Shown here piece by piece: positions 46,501-59,589 of a DNA stretch of 64,000 bases. Within the stretch, counting starts at the first letter, position 1, and each line of letters begins with the position of its first letter. A program made the translations under genes and the position numbers. This DNA is from Aquilaria yunnanensis (lineage: Eukaryota > Streptophyta > Magnoliopsida > Malvales > Thymelaeaceae): positions 18,974,501 to 19,038,500 of the forward strand of contig CM077599.1 of the NCBI GenBank assembly GCA_039654915.1, read 5' to 3'. Under the pieces are notes generated by a model. It made no database searches. It saw only the letters and a list, made by a program, of their open reading frames with translations, and was not told the DNA's origin.

Positions 46501-49500
46501 GAAAATTCTTTGGCTCCCAATCCACTTACCCCGGGACCTAATCAGTTTGGATTTTTCGGGCATTACAGATACACCACATGGCCACAGTGTCTTTAATCCC
46601 CAGTCATTTAGGGCACCCCTACGTGACATCACCAACATGGTTACACCAAATGTTTTTACTACTTTTGGTGAAACCAAATCAACAAGTGAAGAACTGAACA
46701 GGGTCAATGTCTTTCAGACTCAACCTCCTATGTTATCTGCAATTGAAAATAGATTGACCATTGAGAGCTTCGTTTATACACCAATTTCTACTATGAATAA
46801 TGACACACTGAACGGCTCTGCTATTTTGAATCCTCAATTGATGAGGACACCGCTCTGTGACATAATGAACATGTCAACTCCTAATATTCCTGCTATATTG
46901 GGGGAAGCCGAATCAACAACTAGAGGACAACTTTCTAGTATTACTCAAATTGAAGTGCATCGTCCATCAATGCAAACAACATTTCAAGTTGGGGAACCTT
47001 CAAATGCTAGGAGTCCAGTACCTAAGAGGCGTAGACCACACACTGGTCAACTCCAGCCGATTCCTATGATAGATCTCGAAACTGAAAATTTTATACATGA
47101 AGGTAATCTTACAAAAATGTTTTAACATTCCATCTTTACCCCTTTATATCTATTAATAGAAGAATGTCTTCAAGCAGATACAGTATCCATGAATAGCACT
47201 CCTACAGAAAATACCACTATTCAAGGACATGTTGCTGCCCGCCATTTGAGTAATGAGCTTTCCATTTTGAATTATATACCCATATTTTCATAAAAAAACT
47301 AAAACCTTAGAAAATTTTATTCATTATAGGATGACACTTTGAACGAGAAGATTTTGGGCCACCTGGTTGCGTTTATCCTAACCAGCATTGTCAAGCAATT
47401 GTTTGGTATGAAGAAAGGAACATCAAGTCACGTCGCCCGATGAATCCTACTTTCTCAATCTGCTGTCAAAATGGAAAAGTCCAATTGCCCCATGAAGCAC
47501 CCCTCCAGAATTATTACGCAAGTTGATGGATTACAATAATGATATTGAGTCTAAGCACTTTCGTAAACATATACGGGAATTCAATTGCCGTTTTTCTTTT
47601 ACATCCACGGGGGCTGAAATCAATATGGGAATCAATGATGGAGGTGGTCCACCTGTTTTTCAATTAAAGGGAGAAAATCATCATCATATTGGTTGCCTAT
47701 TGCCATTTGATGGGGATCTACCAAGATTTGCTCAATTGTACATACATGATACGGAGCATGAGACGGAAAACCGAATTAGGAGTTTCGGTTCAGCGAATGC
47801 TACTGCACTTGATATATCCATTATTGAATCATTAATAAAGATGTTTTACTAGCACAACCAACTTGTGAGAGAGTTTCGAAGGGCTCGTGACATGTTTCGA
47901 GAATCTGATGGTCGCCCTGTCAGGTTGAGATTGCTTATGTCTAGATCTGGAGATGGCCGCCGATATAACTTACCTGAATCTACTGAAATCGCTGGATTAA
48001 CAGTTGGCCTTGAAGAGGAAAAGGGCAATAAATGGGATATAGTTGTTTTCACGCATAGTCATGGCCCAATACGTATCAATGTACTACATCCCAAATAAAT
48101 GTCATTACACTTTCCCATATTGAGGCCAGATGGTGCTGATGGTTTCTACGAAGGGATTGCATATCGTGAAGGCAGTTTGACTGGAGGCATATGCAATAAG
48201 GTGACCATGAGGGAATATTATGCTTTCCAGCTACAACAACGATCTTTCGTTTATTCATTGGTGCTTCGTGGTGGTAGGCTTTTCCAGCAATATGTTGTGT
48301 TTGCATATTGTTGTATTCTTGAGGCACGCTTCAATTGGATTAGATCACATCAATCTCAATTACGTTGTGAAGTACTCTATGGTTTAGAGGATGCCATTAA
48401 TAGAGGTGATATGAATGCATCATTAACTAGCAGACCTTGTATTCTTCCAGCATCATTCATTGGTGGCCCACGTTACATGGCTCAAAGCTATCAAGATGCA
48501 ATGGCTATTTGTCGTTGGATTGGTCATCCAGATCTTTTTATTACAATGACATGCAATCCTAACTGGAATGAGATTACAAAGTGCTTAGAATTAATTCCTG
48601 GTCAAACATCAGCAGACAGACTTGATATTGTGGACCGTGTTTTCCAGATGAAGTTACAATATTTGCTTCATGACATTACTTGGGAACAACATTTTGGTAG
48701 ATCTATGGGCGGTAATAACACACTTTCCAATTTCAAACTTATTATACATTCATATGTTATATATGTTACCAATAACACTAGGTAATTCTTTATAATTTTG
48801 TTTGCATACAGTTGTTGTTACAGTAGAGAACCAAAAACGTGGCCTACCACATGCACATATTGCTCTTTTCCTGCATCCGGAAGACAAACTCACTAACCCT
48901 GCATCTATTGATAAATACATATCTGCTGAGTTGCCTAACAAAGAAATTGACCCTATCGGATATGCGGCAGTGGCCAAGCACATGATGCACGGCCCTTGTA
49001 GGAATGCTAACTATAGATCCCCTTGTATGGTTAATGGCAAGTGCAAGAAAAAATACCCTCGTGCATTTCAATCTGAAACATCAGTTGGTGAAGATGGGTA
49101 TCCTGTATATAGGCGCCGATGTACATATGATACAGTTATAAGCACGGATGTATTCTTGATAATCGGTCCGTTGTCCCTCACAACGTTGATTTAATTGTGA
49201 AACACGACTGTCATTGCAATATTGAGAAAACGAATGGGGATAACTGTATGAAGTACTTGTGCAAATATATGCACAAAGGGAGTGATAGGTCGACTGTTGT
49301 GATTGAAAGTTCTGGGTCTAATTCTTCAGTTACTCAGTTGCCAACTAGGCATGAGGTTGATGACATTAAACAATATATGGACTGTAGATATATATCAGCA
49401 TCTGAGGCATGCTGGCGCATTTTTGGGTTTGAAATTCATCACCATGACCCCCCTGTGGAACGTCTATCTTTCCATCTTCCCAATGAACAAAATATTGTGT

Positions 49501-51721
49501 ACCCAGCAAATGCGAATATCAAGAACATTGTTGAACGTCAGAGAAATAATGTCACAAAATTCTTGGCATGGATGCGTCGTAACATAAATGATGATGCAGC
49601 GAAGAGGTTGACGTATGTGGAGTTCCCTATGCATTATGTTTGGAATAGACAGAAGAAAGAATGGAGTCCTCGGCTGAGAGGAAGAGTTGTAGGTAGGATA
49701 TGGAATGTACACCCGATTGTTGGTGAAAAGTATTACCTTCGTATGTTGTTAAATGTTCAACGAGGCCCTACCTCATTGATGATTTACGCACAATTCGGGG
49801 TATTATTTATCCTACTTTTAAGGAAATGTGTCTTGCATTGGGTTTGCTAGATGGCGATGGCGAGTGGCATGAGGCACTACATGAATCTTCCCATTGGGCA
49901 ATGCCTTCTTATTTGCGGTAGCTATTTGTGACAATGTTATTATTTTGTCAAGTTGTGGACCTAAATAAGCTTTGGATGCAACATCGTGATGCATTGTCCG
50001 ATGATGTTATCACAATGCAACGTCGACTTAGGAATGATCATGAATTTGTATTATTAGACTCGGAAAGGTACAATTATGCACTTTACGATGTTGAGAAAAT
50101 CCTGAATAGGAATGGAAGAAGTTTGAAGGAATTTGTTGGTATGCCATATCCCGATCTTACTACTTTAGTTATCGAGCATAATTCATTGATACTTGAAGAG
50201 TTGAATTATGATCGGGCTGCACTTGCTATAGAGCATTCATCTTTATACCATGGCTTGAATGAAGGTCAATTACAAGTTTACAATTCTGTAATGGGTTCGG
50301 TACAATCTGGAATTGGTGGGCTTTTCTTTGTATATGGAAGTGACGGCACTGGTAAAACATATCTTTGGCGCACACTTCTATCACGTGTTCGCTCTGACGG
50401 AAAGATAGCGTTGGCGATTGCATCTTTAGGTATTGCTGCACTTTTATTGCCAAGGGGGCGTACTGCCCATTCACGAATGAAAATCCCCATCAAGTTAGAT
50501 AAAGATTTTGTATGCAATGTCAAGCAATCAACTCTGCTGGCAGAGTTATTGTGTAGGACGAGTCTTATTATATGGGATGAGGCACCCATGGCTCACCGAC
50601 ATGCTTTTGAGGCTGTAGATCGCACTATGCGTGACATAATGCGTCCTTATGATTATATTGCTTCTACTAGAATTTTTGGTGGAAAAACTATTGTACTCGG
50701 TGGGGATTTTCGACAAATCTTGCCCGTTATTAATCGTGGTAGTAGAGGTGATATTGTTGCAGCATCATTACCTTCATCTCCTCTTTGGTCACCTTGCAGT
50801 CTTCACACTCTTACTTAAAATATGAGATTGGTAAATTCTGAGAATTCAGAAGTTGTTGAGTTTTGCCAATGGATATTGAACCTTGGAAAAGGTCGTTTGC
50901 CATTACATAAATTATCAGATGATGAAGAATAACCAACTTGGATCAAAATCCCTGATAAATTTTTAATTTCCCTGCATGAGGATCCAATTGATGATGTTAT
51001 CCGAGATACTTTTCCAGATTTGCATATGATGCTCACTAATAGGGGATATCTTAAAGAAAGGGCAATATTGGCAACAAAAAATGAAATTGTTGATGAAATT
51101 AATGATCGCCTTCTTGCATTAATCCCTGGAGATGGTAGAACATACTTAAGTGCAGATCGTATCTCACCGTCGTCTGAAAATATTGAAACACATACAATGT
51201 TATATCCAGTTGAGTTCTTAAATAGTTTGAAGTTTTCTGGACTTCCAAATCATGTATTAGAGTTGAAGGTTGGGGCCCCCATAATATTGTTAAGAAATAT
51301 AAACCAAGCAAATGAGTTGTGCAATGGGACAAGACTTATTGTTACTCGGCTTGCCGATAGAGTAATTGAGGCAGAGATCTTAACTGGAAGTCACACAGGT
51401 AACCAGTGTTTGATTCCACGAATTGAGATGGTGCCTTCCAACTCTCAATTACCATTTGATCTTTCTCGACGGCAATTCCCAGTAAAACCATGTTTTGCCA
51501 TGACAATAAATAAGAGCCAAGGACAAATGTTCAATCATGTTGGACTCTACCTTCCAGAACCCGTTTTTAGTCATGGACAACTATATGTTGCTGCTTCTCG
51601 TGTAACCTCACCTGATGGATTTCGAATATTGTTGCGAAATAACAATCCAAGATTCATATCGCACACAAAGAATATTGTATACACGGAAGTTTTTGAGCGT
51701 TTATACAATCGCCACATTTGA
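43585..51721 (+). pseudogene. Helitron Rep/helicase (RepHel), broken by stops, frameshifts and an LTR
   Basis: The N-terminal part (MDARARRSHRRDVISSRRR onward) is split by the solo LTR at 43833-46567. The Helitron-like N domain follows at 47.3-48.7 kb, the HUH motif (GLPHAHI) at about 48840, and the catalytic two-Tyr motif (YLCKYMHKG) at about 49254-49280. A PIF1-type helicase follows with Walker A (GSDGTGKT, 50335-50361), Walker B (IIWDEAPM, about 50570) and C-terminal helicase motifs (FAMTINKSQGQ, YVAASRVTS) to the stop at 51719-51721. The HUH endonuclease nicks DNA and the helicase unwinds it in rolling-circle transposition. Breaks: frameshift near 47505; stops at 47850, 48096, 49919, 50816 and 50930; frameshifts near 49157 and 49775. 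An intron at 48712-48811 restores the frame ahead of the HUH motif. Not functional as is. Confidence 0.93.
43833..46567 (-). mobile_element. Solo LTR, 2735 bp, inserted in the Rep/helicase gene
   Basis: The plus-strand sequence starts TGTCGTGCCC and ends CGGGCATTACA (TG...CA) and is flanked by a perfect 5-bp duplication GATAC (43828-43832 and 46568-46572). No internal region is present, so it is a solo LTR. The minus orientation is inferred from similarity of its start to the reverse of the LTR end at 27815 and to the element at 63319. The Rep reading frame continues across the insertion when the LTR and one duplication copy are ignored. Confidence 0.93.
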
Positions 51722-51891
51722 AGTGTGGATTCCTGGTATTATTCAAGTGATGTAATTGATTGACTTTAAATGTTATATTGTGACATAATGAAATAATTAC
51801 TTAATGTGGCATTATAAGTGTATTAGATTATGTTTGTTTTTTTATATCTCTAAACTATAGTTGTTTCATTTTTCAAATTCAGTTTCCCAAT

Positions 51892-54850
51892 ATGCAAACC
51901 CAACAACAACATCAAATACGGGACCTTACACGAGTTGGATATAATTGGTGCTTAAAGGTTCGCATTACTCGTATTTGGGATGCCGTGACAAGAGATGGGA
52001 GCTTCATCGGAATGGAGATGATCTTTCTAGATTCTAATGTATACTTTTATTTGAACATAAAATTATTATACTTATTATTTATATCAATTGTATATTGATA
52101 ATTGTTATTTCCTGCAGAATGACCATATATGTGCAAGAATCCCGAAGGACCTACATAACAAGTTTCGTGCTACTATTGAAGAAGGTTCTGTCTTCACTGT
52201 GAAAAACTTCATTGTTAGCTGTCCTTCTGATGTTCAAAACCCTGTGAGTTGTCCACATAAAATATTTTTTTCGAGGTACACTACTGCAACCCGAATTAGT
52301 GCTATTTGCCCTGACATTGAACGGCACAAATTTGAGTTTGTCGAGTTTTCGGATGTCAACAAGCGTGGTCCACATAATGTTTATTCAATAGGTATTCTTC
52401 TTGCCAAATTTTTAAGAAAACCTTTATATAGAGCATCGTTTAAAAGACTAATATATAGTTTGTTTGTTGATATATTTTTATTGTCATTATTGCATCATGT
52501 AACCAGATATCATTGGGAAACTTTGGAAACTTGGGCCTGTGATTTCTCAACAGGTTAAACATGGCCCTCCTACTCGGAGATGTACACTTTACTTAAGGAA
52601 CCACAAGTAAGTACTTCTTGATACACACATACATATTCATTTTCCTCCTAAGCAATATATTCAATAATAAGTTCGATAACTGCAGTGGTGCAGAACTTAA
52701 GGTTGTGCTATGGGGTGACAGAGTTGACTTGGCTGATCATCAGTGCATCTTGAGCATGAACTATAAACATGTTATATTGGTTATAACATCTACATATATA
52801 AAGCAATTTGCAGGTATAAAGCACTAGTGCATTCGCGATACCCTATTGAATTGTCTTTCAATGATCTGGTATAGTTTTATTTTATGCATCTACACTTCCT
52901 GATATGTGCATTCCATTTATAGGAAAGGATTTTTTGTATTCAACATGTGCAACCAAAATATATGTCAATCTTGATATCCCTGCGGTAGCTATCTTGGAAC
53001 AATCGTAAGATTACAACGAAAAAGTATCAATTTTATTTTTCTCTTATTATTATTAAGGTGCACCTGATAAGCTCAGTATTTTTACAGGCCCGTTATTGGT
53101 GACGTTAGCGTTATTCATGATTCAGCTGATCAGCAAGTAGTGAATGATTCAACAATTAGTGATATTACTGAGCGCTTCACCCTGCTTGATATTGGGAATC
53201 GTCGCTCGGATCCTACTGTTGAAGTATATTAAATTTAGTATTCATTAACTTAAACTCGTATGATTTCATCATTGGTGATCAATTCCATTTGTTTTAACAG
53301 AATAAAGTTTTCTGCTGCTCTGCAACAATTATGTGTGTTGATGAACAATACCCCTGGTATTATGAGGGCTGCAGTACTTGCTTGAAGAAAGTACAACCGC
53401 AAGGTTCGATGTACTATTGTGATAAATGTAATACAGTTACTGGCAAACGGGTCATCAGGTTCTTATGACTCACTACCAATATTACTTCATCTTTTTATTA
53501 CTAATATTATTGCCATGTCATAGACTCGTGATATTTTTTATATGTTTCATTATGTAGGTATAAAGTAAGTTTGAGAGTTGCAGACCACTCATTTGACACA
53601 TATTTTTTTGCGTTCGACAAGGTTGCAGAGCTGTTGATTGGACGCCCAGCATCTGAATTATACATGGCAAAGGACACGGTTTGTGTTCCCAACAACTTTA
53701 TTTTCAATTATATGCAACTATCAATGTCATACTATCATGTTTTAAATGTAGGTGGAGGGGCAAGAAAAAATCCAAACGATATTTGGACGCCTAATGGGTG
53801 GTCAATTTATTTGGGACGTGCAAATAACAAAATATAATTGTCAGAATTTACGTTCTGCATTTACAGTGAAGAAAATGCATCCAATAAATTGGTCAGCTGA
53901 CAGTCGATTACTACTTCAGCTTATTTCCAAGATATTTCTTGTGATCGTTTTTTGCATTGAAACTATTCTAATATTTTTTTATAAAATTATATATGACTTG
54001 GATCAACTAATTATTTATGTATTATTACTATAATTATCAGTTTCAATCATTGAGTAATGGAAGCTCCTCCTTGAAAAGACGTTTTCCCACTGAAATGCCA
54101 TCAAGTCTTCACCCACCTAAGCGCCATCACTCCCCCATGTTAGAATATAACAGTTTAAGTTTATTTTTTGTTAATATATTGTCATACTAATGCCAATAAC
54201 TTTGGATTTATAGTGACATGAGTTCAGAACTACACCGCTGTGGTATTGTTACAACTGTCATTGCCCCAGACATTAGCAATAATACACCCAATTTGATAAA
54301 TGCAAGGTACTTAATTATTTAATATTCAGCATTCTTATAAAGTTTTAAAGTTTAAGTTATTTTTTGTTCGCATAATGTTGAGATTGATCTACATTTTATA
54401 CTTTATATGCCACACTGTACATGATGTTTTTATGATTATAAGTGACAGTACAAGTAATGCCTTACCAACTCATGGAAACTCATCAAATACTTTGTTACCA
54501 CAACATTTTCAATATGCAGATGTAATGTAAGTATTATATCTTTGTTATAAACATTATATGAGGTTATTTTTTTTAAAAAAATGTAATCTTTCTTTAATTT
54601 ACTAGGAAGGAATTGTGTGATCATCCAATTACTTCTATAACAAATGTTTCACCATCAGATGATGGATTGATTGAGTCTTTGGACAGGTTCGAATCTACTC
54701 CTAATATACCAAAAATTAATCCTTACAATTTCTTTTGGAGATGGTTACATACCCCTAACAAATTTCCTCTATATGAATATCTATTGCAGTGCATTACTTC
54801 ATGATCAACCTGCAGACCCAGATATGGACACTGATGCTATGAGTACCTAA
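51892..54850 (+). CDS. Helitron-encoded RPA1-like single-strand DNA-binding protein (multi-exon)
   Basis: The start is at 51892 (MQTQQQHQIRDLTRVGYNW). Clear exons are 51892-52038, 52118-52391, 52507-52606 and from 52686, and further exons with GT-AG sites continue to a stop at 54848-54850. OB-fold features of the large RPA subunit are visible: LKVRITRIWDAVTRDGSFIG (first DNA-binding fold), IIGKLWKLGPV, ELKVVLWGDRVDLAD, ATKIYVNLDIPAV, and a zinc ribbon near 53370 (CSTCLKK, then YYCDKCNT) as in the third fold. Such genes accompany Rep/helicase in many plant Helitrons and presumably protect single-stranded intermediates. I found no stop or frameshift inside the recognised exons, in contrast to the neighbouring Rep gene, though exons after 53.9 kb are less certain. 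It could still be transcribed. Confidence 0.8.
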
Positions 54851-55038
54851 AATCTTTGCAATAAGAAGCCTAAGTGGTTAAAGGGACATAAAATTTTTCT
54901 TTGTTGGTATTTGGTTGAGATTTTTTAGTTTTAAAAAAATTGTTTAAATGTTTTACTTTACTGGAATATATTTGGAACCAATGTTCTTATAATAATTTCA
55001 ATATTTCTATTTTTTTTATAACACAATACTATTTTATA

Positions 55039-55068
55039 ACCCGTTGCAACGCCGGGTATGTAAACTAG
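55039..55068 (+). terminator. Helitron 3' terminal hairpin and CTAG end
   Basis: Stem ACCCG/CGGGT encloses a nine-base loop (TTGCAACGC); then ATGTAAA precedes CTAG. Such a hairpin about ten bases before CTRR marks the end of rolling-circle transfer in Helitrons. Confidence 0.9.
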
Positions 55069-55606
55069 TTAATCAAAGCGTTAGAAGTTGTTCAAAATGG
55101 ACGTCCCAAAATGATGTGTATTGAATTTTTAATTTCCACTGGTGGGGTATCCAAAACAATAAATCCACAAGATATATGAATTTATCAACTTGGACTAACA
55201 CATCTTCAACAACTCCTCATGGCACTTTCACTGATCTATCAGCAAGCAAAAGAGTTATCTCGGTTGGTTTTAACTTACCCAAATTTAGTTTTTGGTAAAC
55301 TGAATATGGAAGTAAGTTTACACTAGCCCCAAGATCAAGTAACGCTTGCTCAATTTTATGTTCTCCAATGAAACATAAAATTGTTAGATATCTAGGATCC
55401 TTGTATTTCAAAGTAGTATTATTTTGAATAACAGAACTTATCTGCTTGGCTAATAAGACTTTATTTTTAACATTCATTTTTCTTTTAACAGTGCATAAAT
55501 TCTTTAAAAATTTGGCATAAGAAGGTACATGTTTAATCGCATCAAACAAAAGGATATTGATATTTACCTGCTTGAAAATATCCAAAATTTCAGGATTTCG
55601 ATCCAC
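55069..55606 (-). pseudogene. Ty3/gypsy protease region (Athila-like), interrupted by the Helitron
   Basis: The minus-strand frame encodes the linker KHVPSYAKFLKNLCTVKRK and a retropepsin-like domain with LLDLGASVNLLPYSVY near 55330, the form of active site usual in this lineage. The downstream (lower-coordinate) end breaks off at the Helitron edge and the reading continues at 34330 in the same frame. A few stops occur, for example just before the Helitron junction. Confidence 0.88.
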
Positions 55607-56139
55607 CTTCTTAAGGACTGTTAATGTCTGAGGAAATGGAGGTGCTGGTGGAGATTCAATTTGTTCTTAACTTGGTATAAGTTTAACCTATTCTTTAGTC
55701 TTAAAACTTGGCTCATCGTTTTCTTTACAAGGATCAGGAATTGATTTTTCAATAACTTTACTGTTGCGGAGTGTAATGATTGACTTCACTTGATCCATGA
55801 TTTGACCTTTGGGATTTGCTTGTGGTTGAGAAGGAAATTGTTCTTTCTCTTGAATGTTAAGTGCAGATACAAATTTTGCAAGAGTATCTTTTAAATCAAT
55901 CATAGTTTGACTTGTTTGAGCATTGATGGACTCTTGCTTTTCAATGAATGAATGCAATATTTCTTCAAGATTTTTCCTAAAAGGAAGAACATATGGTGCA
56001 TACCATTGAGATTGTTGAAAAATTTTTTGAGTGTGCAAAGGTAGTTGTGATGGTTGAGCATGATTATCATTTCTCCAACTGAAATTTGGATGATTTCTCT
56101 AACCAGGATTGTAAGTTTCTGAGTATGGATTTTGGGTTA

Positions 56140-57702
56140 TGGTCGGTCGTCGAAACAGCAAAAAATAATTCTGGTATCCCTAACAACTCAGAATAAATAA
56201 ATTTATAGTCTAGCAGTGAAAACCAGGTCGAATCCCAAAGGAGATTTTTTTACTGAAAGCTTCCTGTCAGAAAACTGAAATAAAAGATTGGGGAGGTTTC
56301 TTCAATTAAAAGCTGAAATAAATTAACTGTAGAATCAAAACGAAATTAACCAATACTAAAAACGCTCAGTTCAGGGTTGATTATCCATTCCAATCACGCA
56401 GTTGATCATCGAAAGAAAATATTTCTTTAATCCAAGTAAATAAATAGGACTCTCTTTAAAGCTAAAAAGAACCCTAAGAATTCAGCAGTAAAATTAACCA
56501 GAAAAATCTTCAGATTAATTCCTTAATTTTGAGTAACCAGATATTGAAAAGCAATTTCTAATTATCTCAAAATCAGCATTAAGATCAATGAACCAAAAAG
56601 TTTATTCCAGGCAACAATCCAAAAGCTTGAACAATTTAACCTGTCTTACTTCTTCGTATGAACTAACCAGAAATAAAAGCAATCTCTAATCAATTCACTT
56701 GCTTCTAATTGAATTCTTCACCTAAGCGGTTGAAAGAAAATCAAGCAGATTTGCAATTGCAGAACCAATTCAGCAAGCGAGAACAGGAAAATTAATTGCA
56801 ATAAATCTGAACAACAAAGAAGTAAATACTTGAAATTAAAGAAAGTTTAAACAAGAAAAATCAATCCTCACAACCGGTGTTGAAGATGGAAATCGTTCCT
56901 AGAACTGAACCAGAAAATTACTCAGCCATGGTCGGAAGAGAAACAAGAACAATTGAAAAAAAACCTAAAAGAGAAAAAGAGAAGATGGAGCGCACTGGGT
57001 CCAGCGGCTGCGCTTTTAAACCAAAGGAAAACTAAAACCTATGGCTAAACTCATAAAAACTCCCTAAACTTTCTATATTGTTACAAAAGTACCCCCAAAC
57101 AAATAAAAAGATTCAAAATAACGATAAGGTTTCAAAGTTGTTAGCCAAGCAATGTTTCAGAACAGCAACAGCAACTTCAAGCTGATATTCGACCTTGATT
57201 CAGCCATTATTTCTCAAAACTCAGAGTATAAAAGTTGTAGATCTCTTTCTTATCTTCGAAACAACACCTGAATTGCATAAAACGGACATCTACAGCCAAA
57301 GATATGCCCAAAATACCGCAACTGCTTCTGAACTGGCGGTGACTCGCAAATCGCGACTTTGAAGCTGAATTTGACCCTCTTAACTTGCAAAATGGGTTTT
57401 ATGGTCTGAATGTGATTTGTAGCTCCAGATGTTATCTTTCCAATGAATCAAGAATCACTTCATTCCGATCTCTGTAGCTCAAGATATAATTTTTCTACCG
57501 GAATATCACCAATCTGTCAACATCCTGAAAGAGCACAACCGAATTAAAACTTATAAAATGGCAAATTAAATTCACTTTCAATCAATTAAGTCCGGATATG
57601 CTCTAAGTTACAAAACATACTCAAAATATATATTTAAGGTTCAAAACATATTAAAATATACTAAATATGAGAGAAATAAATATAATAAATATAAGCTTAT
57701 CA
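56140..57702 (-). mobile_element. Solo LTR, 1563 bp, in the Athila gag
   Basis: The plus strand starts TGGTCGGTCG and ends AAGCTTATCA (TG...CA). A perfect 5-bp duplication GGTTA flanks it (56135-56139 and 57703-57707). No coding region is inside. The minus orientation is suggested by a pyrimidine-rich leader-like stretch around 56990-56900 and by the end reading '...GACCGACCA' on that strand. Confidence 0.9.
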
Positions 57703-58625
57703 GGTTAGCCTCTTGAAGTTGTTCAATGCATTAACTTGTTCATTGAGATATTCTTTGAAAGAGGGTAAAGTTGGGCAATTGTTAGTGGAATAGTCATTGG
57801 TCTCACAAATGTGACAAACAATTTCTTCAACAGATTTTAATTAACCAACTTTCTTCATTTCTAAAGCCTCAACCCTTCTAGTTAGGGATGCAAATTTTGC
57901 TTGAATGTCATTATTTTCCTTAAGATGATATATGCCTCCACTAGATGCAGGGGATTGAGTTTTACCTAGAGCCTCATAGGTACCAGCGGTGTCCCAATTC
58001 TGTGCATTTTCTGCATGTCTAAGTAATTCATTGCCTTATCAGGATCTTTATCCTCAAATATTCCATTGCACATTATTTCCACCATTTGTCTTTCCCTAGG
58101 TGTCAAACCTTCATAAAAATGTGAAACTAATTTCCATGTTTCAAAACCATGGTGTGGGCATGTGTTAAGTAAATCTTTGTATCTATCTCAACACTGGTAA
58201 AAAGTTTCACCTGGTTTTTGCGTGAAAGTGGTGATTTGCCTTTTGAAAGAATTTATTCTGTGGGTAGGAAATTTTTTTTTTCAAAAATTGTTGTTGTAAT
58301 TCATCCCATGAATTAACGGAGTCTGATCCAAGACTCTGTAGGCAAGTTGTGGCAACGTGCGGGTCTTTTTCGGAAGTCGCCACCAATCGGTTTTTGCTCA
58401 GGTCGATTGGTCACCTTAAAATATGGTCTGCGAGAGTTCGGGGGTTCGGGAGTACGGTTACGTTAAAACAACTTTGTTAAAACGCCCAAAAATTGGCACC
58501 TTAGTTGATTTTAATTTTGTTTCGCTTTGCTTTTAAATAAATTTTAGTTAATTTTCAATCTAGAATTTTTAACTGAATTAATCGGATGTGGATTTTTGAT
58601 AATTAATTTGTATAGAATTTTATAT

Positions 58626-58850
58626 TTCCGAACCATGGACTCTGCCGAGTCATTTGGACACGGAAGATTTTTATTCCGAACCATGGACTCTGCCGAGTCA
58701 TTTGGACACGGAATTTGGTGAAATTTAAACAATTTAATCCATATTGTAAAATATGAATTTTTATCTTTTGTATTTATTTAATTTATTTAATTAAAAAAAA
58801 TTGATATTTTCCAAACCGTAGATCCTGCCGGATCATCCGGATATGGAAAT
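58626..58850. repeat. Short tandem repeat inside the Ogre/Tat-like LTR
   Basis: Two near-identical units contain TTCCGAACCATGGACTCTGC and CGAGTCATTTGGACACGGAA (58626-58713). A third, diverged unit is at about 58810-58850 (CCGTAGATCCTGCCGGATCA). Each unit is partly palindromic. Confidence 0.8.
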
Positions 58851-59589
58851 TATTTTTTATTAATTGTTTATTTAATGAATTTTAGTCATAATTTTTATTT
58901 TATTATTTTATTATTTTTCTTGAATTTTTAATTATTATTACTTTTAAAAAATATATTAAAAAAAACAGAATTGATTTTTTGTTGTATTTTTAGAATTATT
59001 CAATTATAATTTTTTAATAACTTTAATAAAAGGTTAATGAAAAAAAATAAAAATTGATGTTTCAAAATAATGAAGATTTGAAATAACGACGGATGGGGAT
59101 TTTTGTTTGAAAAAGATTTTTTTTGATAGCCTTAAAAATGAAGAAAGTTAATTATTCACATAAAACTTTTTTTTTAATTAATTATTATTTACTTATTGAT
59201 TTTATTTATTATTAAATAAGTGAAATAAATTTTATCATAAAGTAAAATTTTGGCATAAAAGGAAAATTAAATAAAGTAAAGTAAAGGGGATTTTTTTTTA
59301 GTTTAGACATCCATAAAAAAAATGCATAAAATAACACATGTAAATAAATAAAGGGAAAACATATAAAGTAAATAAAGGAATATTAAAGAATAAATAAATA
59401 AAGTGGGGCTTTTTAACCTTCTACTTTTTTAAAAATTAAATAACATATTCAAATAAATAAATAAACAAATAAAAAGCACATAAAGTAAATAAAGGAAAGT
59501 TAAAGATCAATAAATAGTAAGCAAATAAATAAAGTGGGGCTTTTTGGCCATCCACTAAAAATAAATAAATAGGAGGTATAACCTTCCAT

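Larger units (their letters stand above)
34331..55068 (+). mobile_element. Helitron, complete ends, about 20.7 kb (formerly autonomous)
   Basis: The 5' end is TCTAATATATATATTAAAAG at 34331, after an A. The 3' end is CTAG at 55065-55068, before a T, preceded by the hairpin ACCCG-TTGCAACGC-CGGGT (55039-55057) and a short AT-rich spacer. These are the hallmarks of plant Helitrons, which insert between A and T without target duplication. Removing the interval joins the two halves of the minus-strand Athila coding region in frame, confirming both ends to the base. Inside are a Rep/helicase (broken), an RPA1-like gene, two small unidentified genes, tandem repeats, captured host fragments, and a 2735-bp solo LTR inserted later. 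Without the LTR the element is about 18.0 kb. Confidence 0.93.

Noticed and set aside
55320..55345. DLGAS instead of DSGAS in the Athila-like protease suspected as an inactivating change
   Set aside because: DLGASVN is the usual form in this retroelement lineage as I know it, so it is not evidence of damage by itself.
58544..58732. Open frame with a repeated peptide (CPNDSAESMVR twice)
   Set aside because: It is produced by a short DNA tandem repeat inside a solo LTR.
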